DNA from: Agromyces sp. ISL-38
GTDB lineage: Bacteria > Actinomycetota > Actinomycetes > Actinomycetales > Microbacteriaceae
Reading direction: 5' to 3'
NCBI RefSeq assembly: GCF_018613935.1
Contig: NZ_JAGGPF010000010.1
Location: 1 to 64,000 of the forward strand
Length of the DNA stretch: 64,000 nt
Of this stretch, positions 53,589-61,679 are shown piece by piece. The position numbers and the translations under genes were made by a program. Below the pieces are notes generated by a model. That model saw only the letters and a program-made list of their open reading frames with translations, was not told the origin of the DNA and did not search any database. Position 1 is the first letter of the stretch. Each line of letters begins with the position of its first letter.

Positions 53589-53957
53589 ATGGCCGCCATG
53601 ATCCGCAAGAGTCTGAACGAACCCGAAGAAACGCGTCCTTTTGAGGATGGGAAGGGAAAACTCGAGCTCGTCAACGTTGAGACCGGCGCCGTCGGCAGGG
53701 CCACTTTCGAATCCGGCTGGCAGTGGTCCAAACACGTCAAGCCGATCGCCAAGACGGACAGCTGCCAGTTCGCCCACACGGGTTATGTCCTGTCGGGGCG
53801 GATGAAGGTCGTCATGGACGACGGCGAAGAAAATGAGTTCAGCGCCGGGGACTACATGTTTGTCCCGCCGGGCCACGACGCGTGGATTGTGGGGGACGAG
53901 GCATGCGTCGTCATCGACTGGCAGGGGATGAGCGACTACGCCAAGCGCCAGGCATAG
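53589..53957 (+). CDS. Single-domain cupin
   Basis: A protein of 122 residues from ATG with AAAGGAG upstream. The beta-barrel core has GYVLSGRMKVVMDDGEENEF-type strands (GYVLSGRMKV and EFSAGDYMFVPPGHDAWIV), with His residues in KHVKPIA and QFAHTGY as possible metal ligands. It is not assignable to an enzyme. Its codon use (GAA, AAA, GTT, CTT) is clearly less G/C-biased than that of its neighbours, which suggests recent acquisition. It stands alone. Confidence 0.82.
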   Translation: MAAMIRKSLNEPEETRPFEDGKGKLELVNVETGAVGRATFESGWQWSKHVKPIAKTDSCQFAHTGYVLSGRMKVVMDDGEENEFSAGDYMFVPPGHDAWIVGDEACVVIDWQGMSDYAKRQA

Positions 53958-53999
53958 CGGATCGCAATCGTCAGCTTCGAGGGCGCACTCGGCTCCGGA

Positions 54000-54935
54000 C
54001 TACGCCGGCGGGCCGTCGCCGTCGTCGGTGCCGCCACCCATGAGGGCGTAGAGGTCGCCGACTGGCCCGAGATGCGTGAGCTTCTCGGGGTTGAGCTGGT
54101 TCGCGATCACCTGGGCGCCATTCGCATCGAACTGCACCATGAGCACGCTGAGCAGAGCGCCGTCGGGGCCCCGCACCCAGAGCGCGGGTGCGCCGTTGAC
54201 CGGACGCCGCTCGAGCCGCACCCCCATGCTCGTTCCGCGGCGGACGAGCCCGCCGAGGAACCGCGCGACCGCCAGTGCACCGTGCATCGGCTCGCGGATC
54301 GCGGGCGCGCGGCCGCCGCCGTCGCCGTAGAAGACGACGTCGTCGGCGAGGACGTCGACGAGCCGGTCGACGTTGCCCGCCTCGACCGCGGCGAAGAACG
54401 CGTCGGTCAGCTCGGCATCGCGCTCCTCCGCGGCCTCGAACCGCGGACGGCCCTCGGCGATGCGCGCCTTCGCGCGATGGAGGATCTGCCGGCACGCAAC
54501 CTCGTCGCGCCCGACGATCTCGGCGATCGCCGCGTAGTCGTAGGCGAATACCTCGCGGAGCAGGAACACGGCCCGCTCGACCGGACCGAGGCGCTCGAGC
54601 ACGGCGAGAAACGCGAACGAGAGCGTCTCATCGCGCTCGACGCGGTGCGCCGGGTCGGCGTCGTCGTCGGGTAGTGGCTCCGGCATCCACGGGCCGACGT
54701 AGACCTCGCGCTGGCGGCGCGCCGAGCGCAGGGCGTCGATCGCGATCCGCGTGGTGACCGTCGAGGCGTATGCGGCAGGATTCTCGATCTCGAGCCCGGC
54801 CACGCGGCGCTCCTCGATGCGCAGATGCGCCTCCTGCACGACGTCTTCGGCCTCGACCACGCTGCCGAGCATGCGGTAGGCGATCGAGAACATCAGTGGT
54901 CGCAACTGATCGTGGGCGACGGATGCTCCGGCCAT
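54000..54935 (-). CDS. ECF41-group sigma factor with fused SnoaL-like domain
   Basis: A protein of about 311 residues from ATG (MAGASVAHDQLRPLMF). Sigma region 2 (FSIAYRMLGSVVEAEDVVQEA) and region 4 (YAAIAEIVGRDEVACRQILHRAKAR) are joined by a linker with the ECF41 WxPEPL (WMPEPLPDD). The C-terminal SnoaL-like domain has DGGGR (ECF41 DGGGK) and NPEKL (NPDKL). In ECF41 factors this domain both activates and restrains the sigma. These factors are linked to a carboxymuconolactone decarboxylase, oxidoreductase or epimerase. Here a divergent epimerase-like gene fits, with a matching promoter in between. Confidence 0.92.
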   Translation of the reverse strand: MAGASVAHDQLRPLMFSIAYRMLGSVVEAEDVVQEAHLRIEERRVAGLEIENPAAYASTVTTRIAIDALRSARRQREVYVGPWMPEPLPDDDADPAHRVERDETLSFAFLAVLERLGPVERAVFLLREVFAYDYAAIAEIVGRDEVACRQILHRAKARIAEGRPRFEAAEERDAELTDAFFAAVEAGNVDRLVDVLADDVVFYGDGGGRAPAIREPMHGALAVARFLGGLVRRGTSMGVRLERRPVNGAPALWVRGPDGALLSVLMVQFDANGAQVIANQLNPEKLTHLGPVGDLYALMGGGTDDGDGPPA

Positions 54936-54971
54936 GGTTCGAGCATGGCACACCTGCGTTCCGGCGTGGCC

Positions 54972-54997
54972 GTCACAGATCGACCGGCTCGTACGTC
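54972..54997 (+). promoter_or_regulatory. ECF41-type promoter upstream of the epimerase
   Basis: GTCACA (54972-54977), exactly 16 nt, then CGTC (54994-54997). The published ECF41 target promoter is TGTCACA-n16-CGTC. Only the first base of the -35 differs (C for T). It reads toward the gene starting at 55017. Confidence 0.65.
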
Positions 54998-55016
54998 GTA
55001 GGGAGTGAGAGAAGGG

Positions 55017-55963
55017 ATGCACGATATGAGAGTGCTCATCGCCGGCGCCACGGGCGCCGTTGGAACGAGGCTCGTGCCGCTGCTCGTAGCGGCCGGGCAC
55101 GAGGTGGTCGGCACGTCACGGAGCGAGGCGCGCTTCGGCGAGCTCCAGCGGGCGGGCGCGTCGGGCGTCGTCATGAACGGCCGCGACGCGGCATCCGTGC
55201 GCCGTGCCGTGCTCGATGCCCGCCCCGACGTGATCGTGCACCAGCTCACTGCCCTGAGCGGGCAGGTCGGCGACGTGAAGCACTTCGACGAGAGCTTCGC
55301 CGCGACGAACGAGCTGCGCACCCGCGGCACCGACCACCTGCTCGCGGCCGCCGCCGAGGCGGGCGTCGGGCGCTTCATCGCGCAGAGAGCTACTCCGGCT
55401 GGCCGTACGAGCGCACGGGTGGCCCCGTGAAGACCGAGGAGGACCCGCTCGACCCGACTCCGACGAAGGCGTCGCGCGAGACGCTCGCCGCGATCCGCCA
55501 TGTCGAGCGGCAGACGACGGATGCCGGTGGGCTGGCGCTGCGCTATGGCGGGTTCTACGGCCCGGGCAACGCCATCGGGCGTGGCGGCGAAGTCGTCGAG
55601 ATGGTCATGGAGCGAAAGCTCCCGGTCGTCGGCGGCGGCACCGGCGTCTGGTCGTTCTGCCATATCGACGACGCGGCATCCGCCGCCGCGGCAGCCGTCA
55701 CGCGCGGCGCGCCGGGTGTCTACAACATCGTCGACGACGAACCGGCGCCGGTGTCGGAGTGGCTGCCGGAGCTCGCGCGTGCGATCGGCGCGAAACCGCC
55801 GATGCGGGTTCCCGCGTTGATGGCCCGACCACTCATCGGCGAACACGGCGTCTCGATGATGACGAAGGTGCGCGGCTCGTCGAACGCCAAGGCGAAGCGG
55901 GAACTCGGGTGGGAGCCCGCGTGGCCGAGCTGGCGCGAGGGATTCCGCAGGGGACTCGGCTGA
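55017..55963 (+). pseudogene. NAD-dependent epimerase/dehydratase, frameshifted
   Basis: It starts at ATG 55017 (second ATG 55026). The N-terminal half carries the Rossmann MRVLIAGATGAVGTRLVPLL and reads in frame to ...GRFIAQ at 55385. Then a 2-bp excess in CAGAGAGC (two extra bases, AG) throws it out of frame to a stop at 55430. The intact continuation SYSGWPYERTGGPVKTEEDP resumes two bases later and runs to 55963 (FCHIDDAASAA, YNIVDDEPAPV, KRELGWEP). The whole is a full-length extended SDR epimerase. It could be a true mutation, a sequencing error in a GAGAG tract or a slippage site. Confidence 0.85.
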
Positions 55964-56060
55964 GCATCCGCCGGCGCCGGGTGCCTCAGGCGTCCGCTGA
56001 GAACGCGACTCATTCCCGTCACGGGTCCGCCGGCGATTTGCGGCCTACGCTGGAGAGGAC

Positions 56061-56975
56061 ATGGGACACTCGCACGATCACTCGCAGCAGGGCGCGAACC
56101 GCGCCCGGCTGGGGGTTGCCATCGGCATCGTCGCGACGGTGCTCGTGCTCGAGGTGGCGGGCGCGTGGCTGAGCGGCTCGCTCGCACTGCTCGCCGACGC
56201 GGGGCACATGCTCTCCGACCTGATCGGGCTCATCATCGCGCTCATCGCCGTGATCGTGGCTGCGCGCCCGGCGACCGACCGGCAGACCTATGGCTACCAG
56301 CGCGTCGAGGTGTTCGCGGCGCTTATCAACGGCGTGATTCTGCTCGTGGTCGCCGCCTCGGTCACCGTCGAGGCGGTCGGCCGTCTCGTGGCGCCCGAGC
56401 CGAACGAGGTGCAGGGCGGGTTGATGCTCGTGATCGCGGCCGTGGGCCTCGTCGCGAACTCGGCGGCGCTCCTCGTACTGCGCGGTGGCGCGAAGGACTC
56501 CATCAACATGCGCGGCGCGTACCTCGAGGTGTTCGGCGACCTCATCGGGTCGGTTGCGGTCATCGTCGCCGCGATCGTGCTGCTCACGACGGGCTTCGAG
56601 CAGGCCGACGCGGTCGCGTCGCTCTTCATCGCGGTGCTGATGGTGCCGCGCGCGTTCCTGTTGCTCCGCGACGTGATGCGGGTGCTCAGCGAGTCCGCGC
56701 CGGCCGACACGGATGTCGCCGAGATCCGCGAGCACATTCTCGAGACGAACGGCGTTGTGGCAGTTCATGACGTGCACGTATGGGCGATCACATCGGGTTC
56801 CCACGTGTTCAGCGCCCACGTCGAGGTGGAGCCCGAGGTCTTCGCCACAGGCCGCACCGGAGAGCTCCTTGATGAGCTCGGCGGATGTCTCGACGCGCAC
56901 TTCGACGTCGCGCACTCGACGTTCCAGCTGGAGCCCGCAGGGCGGGCCGAACGCGAACAGTCGCAGCATCCGTGA
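56061..56975 (+). CDS. Cation diffusion facilitator (CzcD-type metal exporter)
   Basis: A protein of 304 residues starting MGHSHDHSQQG, a short His-rich cytoplasmic N-terminus. It has six helices. The helix 2 metal site is complete (LLADAGHMLSDLIGL), but helix 5 has LEVFGDLIGS, Glu where many zinc exporters have His. The C-terminal domain has VHDVHVWAITSGSHVFSAHV. It exports divalent metal (Zn, Cd or Co class) by proton antiport. Its stop overlaps the pdxH start (GTGA). Confidence 0.92.
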   Translation: MGHSHDHSQQGANRARLGVAIGIVATVLVLEVAGAWLSGSLALLADAGHMLSDLIGLIIALIAVIVAARPATDRQTYGYQRVEVFAALINGVILLVVAASVTVEAVGRLVAPEPNEVQGGLMLVIAAVGLVANSAALLVLRGGAKDSINMRGAYLEVFGDLIGSVAVIVAAIVLLTTGFEQADAVASLFIAVLMVPRAFLLLRDVMRVLSESAPADTDVAEIREHILETNGVVAVHDVHVWAITSGSHVFSAHVEVEPEVFATGRTGELLDELGGCLDAHFDVAHSTFQLEPAGRAEREQSQHP

Positions 56976-57649
56976 TCCCGCAGGAGGAGCGCGGTCGCAC
57001 CCTGCGCGAGGAGTTGCGGGCGCTGCCCGCGCTCGTCGGCGAGCCGCCGCCGTTCGACCCCGCGGAGGTACCGGCCGGGCCGCATGAGCTCTTTCTGCGC
57101 TGGTTCCGGGAGGCCGTCGACGCAGAGGTGCCCGAACCGCACGCGATGACGTTGTCCACGGCGGATGACGCCGGGTTGCCCGATGCGCGGGTGCTGCTGC
57201 TGAAGGACCTGACGCCCGAGGGGTGGTGGTTCGCGAGCGACGAGGCCAGCGCGAAGGGACGCCAGCTCGCCGGGAATCCGCGCGCCGCGGTCACCTTCTA
57301 TTGGGGGTCGCTCGCGCGCAGCGTGCGGATTCGCGGTGAGGTCACGCACGGCAGCCGTGCGCAGGCCGCCGAGGACTTCCTTGCGCGCGGCGCCGGAGCG
57401 CGCGCCGTCGCGCTCGTCGGACGCAGCGGAAGCCCCGTCGACCGAGCGGGTGTCGACGCAGAGATCGACGCAGCTCTCCGGCGCGTCGAGGCCGATCCCG
57501 GGCTCGTCGCCGAGGACTGGAGCCTCTGGTGCGTGCACGCGACGTCCGTCGAGTTCTGGCAGGCGCATCCCGAGCGGCGGCACGTTCGGGTGCGCTACGA
57601 GCGGCCCCGCGGCGGCGACGCCTGGCGCACGGCCGTGCTCTGGCCGTAG
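56972..57649 (+). CDS. pdxH: Pyridoxamine/pyridoxine 5'-phosphate oxidase
   Basis: A protein of about 225 residues from the GTG overlapping the CDF stop. PNPOx features: FLRWFREAVDAEVPEPHAM, ARVLLLKDLTPEGWWFASD, SAKGRQLAGNPRAAVTFYW, the FMN/PLP-contacting VRIRGEV, and the C-terminal SVEFWQAHPERRHVRVRYE, which forms the PLP pocket. The family typically ends with RLAP; here it ends AVLWP, a slight divergence. It makes the PLP cofactor. Confidence 0.88.
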   Translation: MIPQEERGRTLREELRALPALVGEPPPFDPAEVPAGPHELFLRWFREAVDAEVPEPHAMTLSTADDAGLPDARVLLLKDLTPEGWWFASDEASAKGRQLAGNPRAAVTFYWGSLARSVRIRGEVTHGSRAQAAEDFLARGAGARAVALVGRSGSPVDRAGVDAEIDAALRRVEADPGLVAEDWSLWCVHATSVEFWQAHPERRHVRVRYERPRGGDAWRTAVLWP

Positions 57650-57670
57650 CGCACTACGAGCGTCGACGCC

Positions 57671-57706
57671 GATGCTCGGGGTCGGAGCATCCGGTGCCGC
57701 GACCGG
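57671..57706. terminator. Hairpins between convergent pdxH and DedA genes
   Basis: GATGCTC/GAGCATC (7-nt spacer) is directly followed by CCGGT/ACCGG around 57691-57706. The two small stems could terminate both genes. Confidence 0.4.
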
Positions 57707-57718
57707 CGGACGGCGCGC

Positions 57719-58462
57719 TCAGTGCTCGTCGGCGCGGCGCTCGAAGATCTTCGGGTCGAGCGCGAGATGCTCGGCCTCTTCGTGGTCGGTCACGACATCG
57801 GCGCCGGCGGCCGCGGCCTTGCGTGCGTTGCTCGCCGAGCGGAAGTAGTGCCACAGAGTCGGGATGAGCGTGAGCACGACGGCGCCGAGAAGGATGACGT
57901 CGATGTACTCCTGTACGAAGTCGGCGACCGGCGGGATGTAGCCGATGAGGAAGCCGAAGTAGGTCAGCCCCACGCCCCAGATGAGCGCGCCGATGAGGTT
58001 GTAGATCGAGTACTTCCGGTAGTTCATGTGGCCGACGCCCGCGGCGACGGGCGCGAAGGTGCGCACGATCGGCACGAAGCGGGCGAGGATGATCGCGAGT
58101 GCGCCGAAGCGCGTGAAGAACGCGTTGGTGCGTTCGACGTTCTTCACGCTGAACAGGCCGGATTCCTTGCGTTCGAAGACGCTCGGGCCGAACTTGTGGC
58201 CGATAAGATAGCCGACCTCGCCGCCGAGGAACGCGGCGACGCCGATCGCGAGGCACACCCACCAGATGTCGACGCCGAACACGAGCACGGTGTGGGTGAG
58301 CAGGCCAGAGATGACGAGGAGGGTGTCGCCTGGCAGCAGGAAGCCGACGAGCAGGCCCGTTTCGGCGAACACGATGGCGCAGACGACGACGAGTGCCCAC
58401 GGGCCCGCGCCCTGGATGATCGATTCAGGGTCGAGCCACGGGATGAGCGCGGTGTTGATCAC
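57719..58462 (-). CDS. DedA-family membrane protein
   Basis: A protein of about 247 residues. GTG 58462 (VINTALIPWLDPESI) is chosen because AGGAG lies 9 nt upstream; an outer GTG at 58492 has none. DedA elements: AIVFAETGLLVGFLLPGDTLLVISG, AFLGGEVGYLIGHKFG, FTRFGALAIILARFVPIVRTFAPVAAG (shown in parts, with ARFVPIVRTFAP containing the key Arg residues) and a GALIWG stretch. Members flip or transport lipid carriers (UPT/DUF368-related roles) and support membrane homeostasis; exact role here unknown. Confidence 0.93.
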   Translation of the reverse strand: MINTALIPWLDPESIIQGAGPWALVVVCAIVFAETGLLVGFLLPGDTLLVISGLLTHTVLVFGVDIWWVCLAIGVAAFLGGEVGYLIGHKFGPSVFERKESGLFSVKNVERTNAFFTRFGALAIILARFVPIVRTFAPVAAGVGHMNYRKYSIYNLIGALIWGVGLTYFGFLIGYIPPVADFVQEYIDVILLGAVVLTLIPTLWHYFRSASNARKAAAAGADVVTDHEEAEHLALDPKIFERRADEH

Positions 58463-58645
58463 GGGCGGAAAGCTCCTGTCGTCGTCGGACACGGCGAGTG
58501 CCGGTCAAGGCGGCGCGGTGTCGTTGCAGTCTACCGAGGCGACGGGTGTGCGAGCGGAACGGGGGATGGGAATCATCCCGGAGGATGACCCGGATGATGA
58601 GGGCGGTTCGGGGCGACGCGAAGGCCGGCTCGCGGCATCCGTCGC

Positions 58646-59302
58646 TCAGCCCGCGAGCTCTTCGAAGATCGCACCGTTCAGACGGAACGATGCCCGCACC
58701 TCGTCGATGAGCACTTCGACCTGCTCGGGCGAGAGCGCGAGGTCGTTCATCGCGTCGCGGTAGCGCCACTTGTAGCGCTCGGCGCTGCTCCTGGCGACGT
58801 CGAACCGGTAGAAGGCGAGCTGCTCGGGCGTGGCGCTGTAGTGGCGCGCGACGAGCTTGGCGATCGCCTGGCCGCCCGAGAGGTCGCCGAGATAGCGCGT
58901 GTAGTGGTGGGCGAGGTAGCGCACGTCATCGCGCTGGATCTCGCGCAGGTGCGCTGCGTATGCGGCCGTCGCGGGCAGGGGCGGGTGGGCCGTGCGCCAA
59001 TCGGATGCCTCGAGCGAGGCCAGGTCGGCGTCGATCGCGGCCATTCGCGCGAGTGCCGGATCGAAGATCGCAGGGTCGCCCTCGTGGGTGCCGCGTTCCT
59101 CGAGGGCCTCGTACACCCACGCGAGCTGCGCGAGGTAGCGCGTGTATTCGGCAAGCGAGAGCTCGCCGCCCATGAGCGCTGTGATGAACCCGCGGGTCTC
59201 GGCGGCGCGGTGATCGTCGGCGGAGGCCGCGCGCACGAGGGCCGCGACGTCGATCGGCTCGCCGTCGGAGTGCGGGCGGAGAGCGGGTGGAGCGGTCGTC
59301 AT
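58646..59302 (-). CDS. Biliverdin-producing heme oxygenase
   Basis: A protein of 218 residues. The heme-ligating His is in ADDHRAAETRGFI. The distal helix reads TRYLGDLSGGQAIAKLV. The YKWRYRDAMNDL helix is also conserved, as in HmuO of Corynebacterium. It breaks heme to biliverdin, CO and iron. An iron-box sequence directly upstream (59317-59335) implies repression in iron-replete cells, so this is an iron-scavenging enzyme. Confidence 0.94.
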   Translation of the reverse strand: MTTAPPALRPHSDGEPIDVAALVRAASADDHRAAETRGFITALMGGELSLAEYTRYLAQLAWVYEALEERGTHEGDPAIFDPALARMAAIDADLASLEASDWRTAHPPLPATAAYAAHLREIQRDDVRYLAHHYTRYLGDLSGGQAIAKLVARHYSATPEQLAFYRFDVARSSAERYKWRYRDAMNDLALSPEQVEVLIDEVRASFRLNGAIFEELAG

Positions 59303-59316
59303 GAGCTGCCTTCGAG

Positions 59317-59335
59317 TTAGGTAAGGGTTACCTCA
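59317..59335 (-). promoter_or_regulatory. IdeR/DtxR-type iron box before the heme oxygenase
   Basis: The 19-mer TTAGGTAAGGGTTACCTCA matches the DtxR consensus TTAGGTTAGGCTAACCTAA at 15 of 19 positions and is largely dyad-symmetric. It lies 15 bp before the start codon, so a metallorepressor would block transcription or initiation. Confidence 0.75.
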
Positions 59336-59401
59336 CCCTAGAGCGCACGAAGCTGCCGCGATAGTGCGCATGTCGCCATTCGTGGCACTCTCGCAGGCCC
59401 T

Positions 59402-59875
59402 TCACTGCCCGCGGAGCCGGTCGATCTCGTCGCGGTTCAGCTCGGCGGCACGCGAGAAGAGCTCGTTGGCGAAGGCGAGCTGCTCGTCGCTCAGGGTTTC
59501 GAGGTAGTCGTTCCAGCGGGCACCGACCCGGCCGTAGACCTCGCCGAAGCGCTCGAGGATCGCGCCGGAGTTCGCCGTGACGATGACCCGGCGGCGATCG
59601 TTCGGGTCTCGTTCGCGGGTGACGAAGCCTGCCCGCTCGAGCCGATCGATCGCGGTGGTGATGCCTCCGCCGGCGGTGAGACCGGCGCGGTCGGCGAGCT
59701 CACCCGGCGTCGCCGGGCCCTGGCTCATGAGCAGGCTCGCGCACTGCAGGTCGGTGCTGTTCAGGCCTCCCCATTTCGCGACCGCCTCCTGGAAGAGCAC
59801 GGCGCGAGCCATGAACTCGCGCATCACCTCGCCGGCGCGCTCGATCTCGCGATCGCGCGTTGACTTCTCGGCCAT
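59402..59875 (-). CDS. MarR-family regulator
   Basis: A protein of 157 residues. The wHTH is ATPGELADRAGLTAGGGITTAIDRLERAGFVTRERDPNDRRRV (recognition helix GGGITTAIDRLE and wing DPNDRRR). It is divergent from an FAD monooxygenase over a 75-bp gap holding inverted and direct repeats, so it most likely represses itself and the monooxygenase until a ligand binds. Confidence 0.9.
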   Translation of the reverse strand: MAEKSTRDREIERAGEVMREFMARAVLFQEAVAKWGGLNSTDLQCASLLMSQGPATPGELADRAGLTAGGGITTAIDRLERAGFVTRERDPNDRRRVIVTANSGAILERFGEVYGRVGARWNDYLETLSDEQLAFANELFSRAAELNRDEIDRLRGQ

Positions 59876-59886
59876 CCGCTCCTATT

Positions 59887-59923
59887 CTCTCTACTATCGA
59901 GAGACTCCATAATCGAGAGTCTC
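59887..59923. promoter_or_regulatory. Repeat-rich operator between MarR and monooxygenase
   Basis: Overlapping dyads CTCTC-n7-GAGAG (59887-59903) and GAGACTC-n9-GAGTCTC (59901-59923), and a direct repeat ATCGAGAG at 59896 and 59912 (16-bp spacing). The region is unusually A/T-rich for this genome. Likely MarR-dimer sites. Confidence 0.6.
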
Positions 59924-59950
59924 GCTCACAGTCTACTCAAGGAGCATCCC

Positions 59951-61150
59951 ATGTCACGAGCACTCATCATCGGAAGCGGGGTCGCCGGCCCCGCCGTCGC
60001 CCTCTTCCTCCATCGTGCCGGCTGGCAGGTCGAGATCTTCGAGGCCGCCGAACAACCCGACGAGTACGCAGGACTGTTCCTCAACGTCGCAAGTAACGGA
60101 CTCGCCGTGCTCGAGCAGCTCGGGCTCCGCGAGCGACTCGTGGGTGAAGGGCACCGCGCTCCGCACATGGCCATGTGGTCGAGCACCGGGAAGCAGCTCG
60201 GAACGGTGCCGAACGGCCCGGCCCGCGAACCCGATCGCGGCGGCGTCGTGGTGCGCCGCGGCATCCTGCATCGCGTGTTGCGCGAGGCCGTGCAGGAGGC
60301 CGGCATCCCGATCACCTTCGGGGCGCGCCTCGAATCCATTCATGAGACGGATGCCGCGGTGCACGCGACGTTCGCCGACGGACGCACCGCGACCGGCGAC
60401 CTCCTCATCGGGGCCGACGGCATCGGCTCGCCCACGCGCCTGCACATCGACCCGGCCGCCCCGGCGCCCGAGTACAGCGGACTCGTCGGCCTCGGCGGCT
60501 TCGCGCACGTGCCGGGACTCGCGGCGACTCCCGAGACGCAGCACATGGTCTTCGGCCGCCGCTCCTTCTTCGGCTACCTCGTGCGCGACGACAGCGAGGT
60601 GTACTGGTTCGCGAACATCACGCACCCGGCCACCGACCGCCCTGCACTGCGAAAGGTGAGCACGGGGGAGTGGCTCGCGGAGTTGCGAGAGCTGCACGCC
60701 GACGATCCGTATCCCGTACCGCAGATTCTCGAGCACGCGAGCGGTGAAGTGGGCGGGTACCCGATCGACGACCTCGCGCACGTGCCGCACTGGAGCCGCG
60801 GTCGGGTCGTGGCCGTCGGCGATGCCGTGCACGCCATCTCGCCGAGCGCCGGCCAGGGGGCATCCCTCGCCCTCGAAGATGCGATCACCCTCGCGCGGTG
60901 CCTGCGCGACCTGCCCGACCACAGTGCTGCGTTCGCCGAATACCAGCGCTTGCGCCAGCCGCGCGCCGAGGCCGTCGTGGGGTACGCCCGTGCCATCAAC
61001 AAGCAGAAGCGCGTGACGAAGTCGCGGCTCGGCATCGCCATCCGCGACGCCATGCTGCCGATGTTCCTGAAGAAGGCGCGCGACGACACCCGCAACGACT
61101 GGCTCTACAACCACTCGATCGAGTGGGAGCAGCGGGCCCCGATCGGCTGA
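59951..61150 (+). CDS. FAD-dependent monooxygenase (UbiH/PHBH-like)
   Basis: A protein of 399 residues from ATG with AAGGAG upstream. FAD-binding ALIIGSGVAGPAVALFLHRAGW, the NADPH-near DLLIGADGIGSPTR and the second FAD site GDAVHAISPSAGQGASLALEDA are all intact. The fold matches aromatic/polyketide hydroxylases and tetracycline-type oxygenases; the substrate cannot be read. It is the likely target of the divergent MarR gene. After it comes a 626-bp repeat block. Confidence 0.9.
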   Translation: MSRALIIGSGVAGPAVALFLHRAGWQVEIFEAAEQPDEYAGLFLNVASNGLAVLEQLGLRERLVGEGHRAPHMAMWSSTGKQLGTVPNGPAREPDRGGVVVRRGILHRVLREAVQEAGIPITFGARLESIHETDAAVHATFADGRTATGDLLIGADGIGSPTRLHIDPAAPAPEYSGLVGLGGFAHVPGLAATPETQHMVFGRRSFFGYLVRDDSEVYWFANITHPATDRPALRKVSTGEWLAELRELHADDPYPVPQILEHASGEVGGYPIDDLAHVPHWSRGRVVAVGDAVHAISPSAGQGASLALEDAITLARCLRDLPDHSAAFAEYQRLRQPRAEAVVGYARAINKQKRVTKSRLGIAIRDAMLPMFLKKARDDTRNDWLYNHSIEWEQRAPIG

Positions 61151-61218
61151 CCGGATGCCGGGAGCCGCAGCCCTCCTTCGGATGACCGCGCCGGGATCCG
61201 TCGCTCCGGCGCCATCCC

Positions 61219-61266
61219 GCATCTGCGCATCTGCGCCACTGCGCGACTGCGCTTCTGCGCCACTGC
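61219..61266. repeat. Six-copy 8-bp tandem array GCNNCTGC
   Basis: Six exact-period units GC(AT/AT/CA/GA/TT/CA)CTGC lie end to end, with only the two N bases varying, then a decayed seventh. It is 68 bp after the monooxygenase stop. Confidence 0.85.
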
Positions 61267-61316
61267 GCGTCTCGCGCCGCGCTCCGGGGTCTGCCGGGTC
61301 CCCCTCCCGCCCATGC

Positions 61317-61394
61317 GCGGATGAGGCAGATCGGGCGACGCGCCAGCGCAGAGGCGCCGACACGCCGGGAAGAGCGCGGTTCTGCCTCATCCGC
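61317..61394. repeat. Hairpin/MITE-like element, copy 1
   Basis: A 78-bp element with perfect 14-bp terminal inverted repeats (GCGGATGAGGCAGA at the left and its complement at the right). The interior is G/C-rich. It is about 85% identical to copy 2 at 61603. Confidence 0.85.
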
Positions 61395-61555
61395 TCTGCC
61401 TGCTCCTCGGTGACCCGACCCGCGACACGTGCGCCCGTGCGACTGTGTGCTCTGCATGCTGCTCGGCGACCTGACCCGCGACACGTGCGCCTGTGACTGT
61501 GCGCTCTGCCTGCACTTCGGCGACCTGACCGGCGACGTGCGACTCGGCGTCATTC
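61393..61555. repeat. Three tandem units of about 54 bp
   Basis: Units begin GCTCTGC(C/A)TGC at 61393, 61449 and 61503 (56, 54, 53 bp) and share CGGCGACCTGACC...CGCGACACGTGCG-type cores, decaying toward the right. A partial fourth unit follows hairpin copy 2 at 61679-61720. Confidence 0.75.
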
Positions 61556-61602
61556 GCTCGCTCCGGAACCGCACCCGCGCCGCTTCTGTTCTCTCCCATC
61601 GT

Positions 61603-61679
61603 CGGATGAGGCAGAATCGGGCGACGCGCCGGCGCGGGGGCAGCGACACGCCGTGACGAGCGCGGTTCTGCCTCATCCG
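61603..61679. repeat. Hairpin/MITE-like element, copy 2
   Basis: A 77-bp element with perfect 14-bp terminal inverted repeats (CGGATGAGGCAGAA and its complement). It has the same orientation and order as copy 1 and is followed by the same GCTCTGCCTGCTCC start, so the duplicated unit is really about 120 bp. Confidence 0.85.
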
